Shown here piece by piece: positions 60,601 to 64,000 of a DNA stretch of 64,000 bases. This stretch comes from Aphrocallistes beatrix. Lineage: Eukaryota; Porifera; Hexactinellida; Sceptrulophora; Aphrocallistidae. The notes under the pieces were generated by a model. It made no database searches and was not told where the DNA came from. It saw nothing but the letters and a program-made list of their open reading frames with translations. Position numbers and translations under genes: made by a program. Each line of letters opens with the position of its first letter. Position 1 is the first letter of the stretch. The DNA lies in the NCBI GenBank assembly GCA_963281255.1, contig OY725488.1:8405524-8469523 (forward strand), given 5' to 3'.

Positions 60601-63283
60601 CCTATAGTCTACTGACTTAAATATTTCAATATCCTGTAGATGCAACTCCCACCGACTTATTAACACTCACTGATCGTGATAAATGGGAGTGTTCTTTTGA
60701 AAAAAATTATATTTACCAACTTGAAAAATCTTATGAGATGCAACTGAGGGAGAAAATGAAGAGTGTTATTTCAAATTCGGACAATTGTGATAGCTCTCTA
60801 TTGAGGTAGGTTTAATAAAATCATCACAGATAGATAGTTACTTATTTGAACCTAATGTATAGAGCTTTCTACGAAGATGAGAAAAAATCAAATTCAATGC
60901 TGTGGAGACATAGGAGTATCATAAGCTATGAACATCTCCTACAAGTTTTTAATTGCCAGAGTTTACATACTATAGCCAAATATCCACTGTTAGAAAAGTT
61001 TCTCAAACAAGAAACTCTCTTGTCTGCCACAAAATACCTACCTGATTTCGTGAGTTTGAAATTTCAACTTATCCAGAAGAGCGTGGAATATTGCAGCCAG
61101 AGGAGAATTTCGGAATTATCTATTTCTGAATTTATTGAATTTATCAAGAATGGTATGTTCATTCTTAATATTCTGCTATGGACTTTCAAATTTAAAATGT
61201 TAGTAATGAAAGCTGCAAACTTCTATATTTTCTTATGATTTTACTCAACTTAGCCATCATTCCGATATTAAGTGCTAGCTAGAATCTCATCCCCGTAATT
61301 TTTCATTTTACTCTAATTTTTTTAAGATGAACCAAAATTTTATCGGTGGGCAGATCAGTGAAATCCTCCTCGCTTTCGTTGATTTTTTACTAAAACAGAA
61401 TTTTCGTATTGTGGTGGAAATATTCCAGTCCAGGTAATACAATTTTCATCTTGTAGAAGAAAATCTTAACACAACTGATGGATATGACTTCAATAGTTTT
61501 CAAGTTATCTATAGTAGATTGAAAAACCATCAAAAATCCAGTTTTGAATGGAATACAATGCTAGTTGGTGATCTGATTGGAGTTGGAAATAAAGAAGGTC
61601 TGCTAACTGAACTAATCTCGATGCTTGTTAATATTCACAACGGCTTCATATCCACATACACTAAGTCGTTTGGTATACCTACAAGGTGATTATGTTAATT
61701 TCTTTCATAACAAAATTAACAACACAAAATTACAACATACGCCGTTTAGACTTGGCATCCTACAAAATTTAAAATTCTATTTTTATTATATTTGTTGATA
61801 TGATGATCAAATTACTATCAATTATATATATCTTTCATCTATACTCGAATACATTTGCATCCCACTGGTCTTTTCTTCTGGAGTTCTATCAACGATATTT
61901 TAATAATTTTATTAGATATACAAGAATTGTACCGCTGAGTGTTGTTTCTCCTTCACACATGATCAACTACGAAGATCATCTTGACAGTCTCATATTCTCT
62001 AACGCCACTTACTCCTTCCAAATGGGAGAAGGGACACACATCCACTATAACTTCAGTGGTATTCAGAAGGACTTTGCCACAAGATTTATGTCCTCTAAAC
62101 CCATAATAACACTAGAAACATTAGACACAGAATATCCAAAACAGATTTCTATGGTTGATTACTTCAAAAGACTGAAAATTCCTCAAGTCGGTTCAGTTGA
62201 ATTTGCATGTGTATATACTACTACTATATAGTAACATATGAAATAATGTTTCATTTTAACATGTAACTTGTTTAGGAAGAATTACCAGATTGGGATGTGA
62301 TTAGAGAAGAAGTGATGAATCCTGTTGAAATATCTGAAGTTATTTCTCTTATTGAGATGGTTCTTAATTTGACATCTTCCACGGATGGATGTTCTCCAGA
62401 CACGAAAATAAAATCTTATTTACACGAAGTACTCAGATACCCGAAAAAGAAAAATCTAAACAGCAAAACAGTGAGTATTTGGAAATTTGGGATTTTAAAA
62501 ATATCATTTTATCAATGCATACTTGTATATACGTACTCTTATTCATAAACCTGCATCTTAGGCAAACGAAGTGTGCTGTCTTAAACACTTATCATCGCTG
62601 TGGCACCATTTATCCGTCCACAGAGCCAAGCGATTAGTGCTTCTTCGTCAGGTAATTCCCATGTATCAATTCTATGTAGCCGATGCCCACAAACATTTTA
62701 AATCATTTTCTATTTATTAGATTATTCTATAAAGGAGTAAATAAGAATTGTTATCAATTGTTTACGCTTCATTATTATATAATTAAGTGCTTTTCATTTG
62801 TTGTTTTAAAAAATACTATACGTATGTACTATGTATAAACACTAACTAATTTTATTTTCGGTCTCATATCTTTAATTATTTTCTAGTCTCCATTTCCCTC
62901 CATATCTTACATTTATTTGGAGAATTTGAGGCCAGTAGATATTCCAAAGTTAATGCAAGACATTACTAAGACAAATGTAGATGGAATTCTCGCACTGATA
63001 CACGATTTCATCTTGTTTCATTTGAATGTATCAGATCTGGCAGTTTATTCAAATAACAAGTAAGTAGTACTAAATATGCGAATAACCGACTGGGAAAAAC
63101 TATTGATTTTTATCCCTGTTTAGTTTGCAAGAGAGTCTTGATAATTTTTCAAAAGGAAAAACTATTTTCACATCATCTAAAAGAACGCCTGACTGTAGCA
63201 TTATTCCAGATGATATCTCTGTTTCCCAAACCATTAGTGCTTGGACTCATATCGTCCAGGAGGCGAGAAGAAGATTTAATTGA
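36117..63283 (+). CDS. RNF213-like: Gene 2: complete RNF213-like giant AAA+ protein (4823 aa) lacking RING and RZ fingers
   Basis: Exons: 36117-45686, 46439-46610, 47488-47934, 48293-48465, 48566-49023, 53469-53601, 53697-53773, 54162-54239, 54396-54659, 54995-55103, 55754-56188, 56933-57040, 57241-57342, 58431-58736, 59240-59394, 59472-59758, 60640-60805, 60863-61152, 61457-61685, 61916-62210, 62276-62470, 62562-62651, 62887-63059, 63124-63283. All boundaries are GT-AG, phases agree and no stop interrupts the chain. Order: zinc ribbon (Cys5, Cys10, Cys25, Cys28), CBM20-like region (about 80-240), helical stalk, AAA2-AAA4 with intact P-loops, rest of the ring, E3 shell, C-terminal domain. Start choice: the ATG has A at -3 and G at +4 and begins the ribbon. 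Human RNF213 is 5207 aa; the shortfall fits a shorter disordered N-terminus plus loss of both fingers. ATPase activity is likely; ligase activity by the known RZ mechanism is not. Confidence 0.9.
45861..46287. mobile_element. CTGTTG foldback element
   Basis: TCTGTTGTAGATCCGTGAGA at the left and TCTCACGAATCTACGCAACAGA at the right are inverted. Arms of about 200 bases include GTCGCGTGCCAC and TTGGTGGC. Related palindrome at 52977-53312 and a half copy near 23278-23470. Fills gene 2 intron 1. Confidence 0.88.
46292..46415. repeat. Dispersed repeat shared with 57555-57675
   Basis: TTCACACTTAGAAAGC ... GAGTATTTCCCGATGTATTA ... TTCACTTACTGGAGCTG corresponds to the reverse complement of 57555-57675. 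Its downstream edge is 23 bases before gene 2 exon 2. Confidence 0.6.
46439..46610 (+). CDS. RNF213-like: Gene 2 exon 2
   Basis: Residues 3191-3248. Acceptor AAATAG, donor CAAG|GTAATC. Encodes NLTSISSHGHSNNYYHKKRR, then LLRCVQKAVFRLFDP. The intron before it is 752 bases against 66 in gene 1, because a foldback element sits in it. Confidence 0.87.
46611..46870. repeat. GTAGATTTCGAATATCAT-type module and GCGC-hairpin fragment
   Basis: 46612-46740 matches the module at 33770-33910 and 51104-51410. 46785-46870 carries a decayed inverted GCGC-hairpin end (GGGAGACTCTACTAACACAA, CGCAAAGCGCACTTG). Confidence 0.55.
46970..47436. mobile_element. Foldback element in gene 2 intron 2
   Basis: TTGCACCAAAAACTCCTCCA at about 47033 is matched in inverse by TGGTGGAGTTTTTGGTGCAA at about 47359. 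The arms extend outward to TTAAAATTGAAA and its inverse TTTCAATTTTGA. Arms about 95 bases, noncoding. Confidence 0.8.
47488..47934 (+). CDS. RNF213-like: Gene 2 exon 3
   Basis: Residues 3248-3397; E3-shell helices including LYIDDLIVPLLGGILAILD. One codon longer than gene 1 exon 3. Acceptor ATCTAG, donor G|GTAAGT. Confidence 0.9.
47935..48292 (+). other. Gene 2 intron 3: nothing recognised
   Basis: Unlike gene 1 intron 3 (3.6 kb, several elements), this is 358 bases with no repeat I can place. Confidence 0.5.
48293..48465 (+). CDS. RNF213-like: Gene 2 exon 4
   Basis: Residues 3397-3454; GINETFERFEDDFNQSS then LSIQEAYLWDFSTYHMSS. Acceptor TATATAG, donor CGA|GTAAGC. Confidence 0.88.
48566..49023 (+). 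CDS. RNF213-like: Gene 2 exon 5
   Basis: Residues 3455-3607. TIYIMLFVAASKLRRTR, PEVTIPSIHIAYHLIRRR, then a tail much diverged from gene 1 and six codons longer overall. Donor AG|GTAAAT opens a 4.4-kb transposon-filled intron. Confidence 0.88.
50057..50250. mobile_element. MITE with about 55-base inverted ends
   Basis: TTTGCCTCCACCTTAATGAT and GCAGTCGCCAGCCAGAGATC at the left are inverted at 50190-50240. AAAGATAC and GTATCTTT form the outer tips. Gene 2 intron 5. Confidence 0.87.
50255..51100. mobile_element. TTCACACCT family copy interrupted by the GCGC-hairpin element
   Basis: 50255-50480 and 51017-51100 match consecutive parts of 33410-33780. The break is exactly where the element 50484-51016 sits, so the latter inserted later. 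Confidence 0.8.
50484..51016. mobile_element. GCGC-hairpin family, copy 3
   Basis: CAAGCGCGCTTCGCTTGCTT at the start and TCGAGTTTTAATAGTAAGGA at the end. Contains two TGACGTCA, one TGAGTCAT and the GTGGACACTTCGTGTCCGCC hairpin. The left terminal repeat is missing. Confidence 0.88.
51104..51410. repeat. Tandem copies of the GTAGATTTCGAATATCAT module
   Basis: ATGCTAGAGACTAGCTTGCA ... GGGGTGTAGATTTCGAATAT recurs at about 140-base spacing, at least two full copies and a third start. Single copies elsewhere at 15898-16075, 33770-33910 and 49196-49275. Confidence 0.8.
51432..51549. mobile_element. 118-base MITE with 42-base perfect inverted repeats
   Basis: Arms 51432-51473 and 51508-51549 are exact reverse complements, starting CTGTTGCATGAGAAATTGAC. 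Loop of 34 bases. No decay, so a recent insertion. Confidence 0.93.
51780..52976. mobile_element. CAGTGTG foldback element, copy 2, with internal insertion
   Basis: Same ends and outer arms as 25581-26216. The centre is expanded: about 52155-52690 adds a second pair of inverted blocks with TTTCACTTTCA runs (52280-52340) and their inverse (52570-52650). Confidence 0.88.
52977..53312. repeat. Palindrome related to the CTGTTG foldback
   Basis: AGCATTCTGAGATTTTGTTT at the left is inverted at 53293-53312. Arms of about 160 bases with repeated GTCGCGTGCCA / TGGCACGCGAC. It directly abuts the CAGTGTG copy. Confidence 0.88.
53469..53601 (+). CDS. RNF213-like: Gene 2 exon 6
   Basis: Residues 3607-3651. 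SKWKGAKCLAIFISNFFDEK, then STVILHEAFNSIRN. Acceptor TATTTAG, donor AAT|GTAATT. Two codons longer than gene 1. Confidence 0.83.
53697..53773 (+). CDS. RNF213-like: Gene 2 exon 7 (last exon before the missing RING)
   Basis: Residues 3652-3677: IVTQEDLNFQSLHTVKSILE, then VLQIFT. Acceptor TTCAG, donor AC|GTAAGT. Confidence 0.82.
54162..54239 (+). CDS. RNF213-like: Gene 2 exon 8 (first exon after the missing RING)
   Basis: Residues 3677-3703: SVKSDDIICNEQNKEIPSIL, then FEVCNR. Acceptor ATTAG, donor AG|GTATAC. The 388-base intron before it has no Cys/His-rich frame. Confidence 0.78.
54396..54659 (+). CDS. RNF213-like: Gene 2 exon 9
   Basis: Residues 3703-3791: CKSELLDFFQDLSSRFFLQI, TSIQEDLRNYLLAFLL, SPALRCILLEIILRD. 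Corresponds to the CNSFFVDL region immediately after the human RING. Acceptor CTATAG, donor AG|GTAGAA. Confidence 0.89.
54660..54994 (+). other. Gene 2 intron 9: nothing recognised
   Basis: 335 bases, AT-rich, with a short ATAT run and GTACGTACGTACAC. Intron 7 (53774-54161) was read in all frames for a RING finger and has none. Confidence 0.5.
54995..55103 (+). CDS. RNF213-like: Gene 2 exon 10
   Basis: Residues 3791-3827: NESIQNQIAELIKKNLLKQK, then NLAYLLQSLE. Acceptor TCATAG, donor GAA|GTAAAG. Confidence 0.85.
55104..55753 (+). other. Gene 2 intron 10: fragments only
   Basis: One GGACATTTCGTCGCGG word (near 55331) of the element at 24500, and a decayed GCGC-hairpin end at about 55570-55640. 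Nothing coding. Confidence 0.5.
55754..56188 (+). CDS. RNF213-like: Gene 2 exon 11
   Basis: Residues 3828-3972, phase 0. Acceptor CTCAG, donor GAG|GTTAGT. Includes NVLSKFDISLCPFSSSKVIT, AIRFAIHWVVKWMTASHLRR and LSKTFYFHVGYGEMVK. Confidence 0.89.
56189..56932 (+). other. Gene 2 intron 11: decayed repeats
   Basis: 56290-56480 is a worn GCGC-hairpin copy with CGATGACGTCATCATCC. The rest is unassigned. Confidence 0.5.
56933..57040 (+). CDS. RNF213-like: Gene 2 exon 12
   Basis: Residues 3973-4008: KCYLDLFYAINDTYAGIKKL and a polar tail. Acceptor TTTTTAG, donor AAG|GTTGTT. Confidence 0.85.
57241..57342 (+). CDS. RNF213-like: Gene 2 exon 13
   Basis: Residues 4009-4042: KRFQQNIIFAIFSEFVPYHL, then a short polar end. 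Acceptor TTTGTAG, donor AGA|GTAAGG. Confidence 0.85.
57555..57864. mobile_element. Dispersed repeat followed by a 188-base MITE
   Basis: 57555-57675 is the inverse of 46292-46415. 57677-57864 has inverted ends TACAGTCAGGGTCGCTTATT and AATAAGCAACCCTGATTGTA with TA at both tips, a Tc1/pogo-type MITE in gene 2 intron 13. Confidence 0.82.
57865..58135. repeat. Direct tandem duplication, about 140-base unit
   Basis: ATTAAAATACCCTAT...GTTGAGAACT...TTAGATTATTACTTTCAAA occurs twice (57865 and 58006), diverged. No coding frame. Confidence 0.75.
58431..58736 (+). CDS. RNF213-like: Gene 2 exon 14 (last exon before the missing RZ finger)
   Basis: Residues 4043-4144. KEPIDLRTLVTDILENKLFN, HLNTVFIAGVLCHIGVFLQL and FNPTELQNHLFPAISEEESV. 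Reads GAG where gene 1 has TAG. Acceptor TTTTTAG, donor AAT|GTAATA. Confidence 0.88.
58737..59239 (+). other. Gene 2 intron 14 (where an RZ finger would be expected)
   Basis: 503 bases read in three frames. Only one isolated Cys and His (CKRRWFKVHE near 59019) and no zinc-finger spacing. Contains a direct repeat of TTGAATAAACG at 58795-58825. Confidence 0.7.
59240..59394 (+). CDS. RNF213-like: Gene 2 exon 15 (linker in place of the RZ finger)
   Basis: Residues 4145-4196. IVQKIRSHSETTSSRRSHTG, then SDSLPIYPHAIEDPFDRST. No Cys at all, one His pair apart from the linker; Ser/Arg/Asp-rich. Acceptor ATCTAG|ATC, donor AG|GTATAT; three codons shorter than gene 1. Confidence 0.78.
59472..59758 (+). 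CDS. RNF213-like: Gene 2 exon 16
   Basis: Residues 4196-4292: NLAPISVALIRTLMHSIFIW, LVQDIIDITTISSNTFEEAI. Acceptor TTTTAG, donor CCAC|GTAAGC. Confidence 0.9.
59847..60182. mobile_element. Tc1/mariner-like MITE, copy 2
   Basis: TATTCGACCACCACGAAAAC at the left faces GTTTTCGTGGTGGTTTTCG at the right; ATAGTATTAAAGTGGATC also pairs with its inverse. Same family as 17432-17913 but the outer tips are worn. Confidence 0.75.
60287..60360. repeat. Dispersed 74-base repeat, copy 2
   Basis: Second copy of the repeat at 13842-13915. It ends in GGAGCGTCTCGCGCTCCTAG, which forms a short hairpin. Confidence 0.8.
60640..60805 (+). CDS. RNF213-like: Gene 2 exon 17
   Basis: Residues 4292-4347: ATPTDLLTLTDRDKWECSFE, then a charged helix unlike gene 1. 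Acceptor CTGTAG, donor AG|GTAGGT. Confidence 0.82.
60863..61152 (+). CDS. RNF213-like: Gene 2 exon 18
   Basis: Residues 4347-4444: AFYEDEKKSNSMLWRHRSII, KYPLLEKFLKQETLLSATKY. Acceptor TGTATAG, donor G|GTATGT. Confidence 0.87.
61153..61456 (+). other. Gene 2 intron 18: nothing recognised
   Basis: 304 bases without a repeat I can place. Gene 1 intron 18 is 1.6 kb because of the composite element there. Confidence 0.5.
61457..61685 (+). CDS. RNF213-like: Gene 2 exon 19
   Basis: Residues 4444-4520: VGDLIGVGNKEGLLTELISM then LVNIHNGFISTYTK. Acceptor CTTGTAG, donor AG|GTGATT, a weaker donor than in gene 1. Confidence 0.84.
61916..62210 (+). CDS. RNF213-like: Gene 2 exon 20
   Basis: Residues 4520-4618. 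Near-identical to 32209-32509 but two codons shorter near its 3' end. Acceptor TATTAG, donor TGT|GTATAT. Confidence 0.88.
62276..62470 (+). CDS. RNF213-like: Gene 2 exon 21
   Basis: Residues 4619-4683: EELPDWDVIREEVMNPVEIS, then STDGCSPDTKIKSYLHEVLR. Acceptor TTTAG, donor ACA|GTGAGT. Confidence 0.88.
62562..62651 (+). CDS. RNF213-like: Gene 2 exon 22
   Basis: Residues 4684-4713: CCLKHLSSLWHHLSVHRAKR and LVLLRQ. Acceptor TCTTAG, donor CAG|GTAATT. Confidence 0.88.
62887..63059 (+). CDS. RNF213-like: Gene 2 exon 23
   Basis: Residues 4714-4771: SPFPSISYIYLENLRPVDIP, then TNVDGILALIHDFILFHLN. Acceptor TTCTAG, donor AA|GTAAGT. Confidence 0.88.
63124..63283 (+). CDS. RNF213-like: Gene 2 exon 24 (C-terminus)
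   Basis: Residues 4771-4823: DNFSKGKTIFTSSKRTPDCS, then QTISAWTHIVQEARRRFN and TGA 63281-63283. Acceptor GTTTAG. The final helix is the usual end of RNF213. Confidence 0.9.
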
Positions 63284-63431
63284 TTTTTTTAATGGTTTGA
63301 GTGGGTTTGGATCAAGTTTTTTTGAATTGTAGATATCCTTGTATCTATTTGGGTTATAATTGTATCTTTAGAATTTATATTCAATTGTGTTATGCTATGC
63401 ATCTCCGCGACCTATTTTACGATTAATGATA

Positions 63432-63579
63432 TACAGTAGATATTGGGTGTAGTGATAATTTTGTTGGGTTTGAGGTGCCCCAGTCGATGACATTCCATAC
63501 TAATTTTATTGGATATATTGATAATTTGACCAAAATTCCCTCTCCCCGACACTATCACTATATCCAATATCTACTGTAG
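63432..63579. mobile_element. MITE just downstream of gene 2
   Basis: TACAGTAGATATTGGGTGTA and TATATCCAATATCTACTGTA are inverted ends of a 148-base element about 150 bases past the stop; it may lie in the 3' UTR. Confidence 0.85.
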
Positions 63580-63779
63580 TTGATATAATTTATTAAATTA
63601 GCTCAAATTACATATATAATATCATACGTTTTATCCGAATGTATACGTATATGTTCTCTGCATATACGTACTAATGTACGTAATGATACATTTCCTTCAA
63701 TACAAAACTTTAACAAAACACCTCAAATTTTAGCTTATAAGTGACAAACTAAATGCTGTACGCGTACATCTATCTTGAC

Positions 63780-64000
63780 CTCTCTAAGTTGACTAATCCA
63801 TGAATGATCAATGGATTACTCCAAATTTCAAACTAAAATAATAAAAAAGGATCTGATGTTTCGTTTATGAGATGTTAGAGAAACCATAATGCAAGCAACC
63901 CTTTAGCCACTTTTGGGCATAGAATACATTCAATAAATAAATAATTAAGAAGTCCTCTAAATGTAAATAATTGAAAGTAATAATGTCAACATCTACCGTG
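63780..64000. mobile_element. Second copy of the 11103 MITE, cut by window end
   Basis: AAGTTGACTAATCCATGAAT ... CCACTTTTGGGCATAGAATA matches 11108-11260 with scattered differences. The right end is not seen. Confidence 0.75.

Noticed and set aside
1-64000. tRNA, rRNA or other structured RNA genes
   Set aside because: None recognised by eye on either strand; the strong hairpins all belong to transposon ends or foldbacks.

Overview
The window is AT-rich eukaryotic DNA with spliced genes. It holds two head-to-tail paralogues, both on the + strand, of RNF213 (mysterin), the giant dynein-like AAA+ E3 ligase. Strict GT-AG introns, introns full of short inverted-repeat DNA transposons, Ty3-type and hAT relics, and the presence of RNF213 point to an invertebrate animal. 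A sponge or another early-branching phylum is my guess; nothing in the sequence fixes the species.

Layout: gene 1 runs from before base 1 to 35156, with 24 visible coding exons. There is about 1 kb between the genes (35157-36116). Gene 2 is complete from ATG 36117 to TGA 63283, with 24 exons; my exon chain gives 4823 codons with no stop. A short 3' flank ends the window. In both genes one enormous exon (9570 nt in gene 2) encodes everything from the N-terminus through the AAA ring. The C-terminal E3-type module is split over 23 small exons whose phases match one for one between the paralogues. Introns range from 47 bases to over 5 kb and differ almost completely between the two genes.

Protein architecture, from gene 2: an N-terminal zinc ribbon, a CBM20-like region, a long helical stalk, then the AAA core. 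The AAA2, AAA3 and AAA4 P-loops and the AAA3/AAA4 Walker B acidic pairs are intact in both genes. The E3 shell and C-terminal domain follow and can be aligned to vertebrate RNF213 to its last residues. Two things are missing in both copies: the RING finger and the RZ finger, the zinc module that carries RNF213 ligase catalysis. I read the introns where they should lie and found no Cys/His cluster. These look like RNF213 ATPases that kept the motor and scaffold but lost both zinc catalytic modules. This is the main candidate for something new here.

Gene 1 also has a single in-frame TAG at 27182-27184, where gene 2 has GAG. The frame is otherwise open to its natural end, so gene 1 is a very young pseudogene, a null allele, a truncated isoform or a base-call error.

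The paralogues are a mosaic: blocks hundreds of bases long are almost identical even at silent sites, next to strongly diverged blocks, which suggests gene conversion. The introns are a dense, nested collection of foldback elements and MITEs. They include a 207-base near-perfect hairpin in gene 1, a repeat family carrying CRE/AP-1-like palindromes, and a three-level nest of inverted repeats in gene 2.
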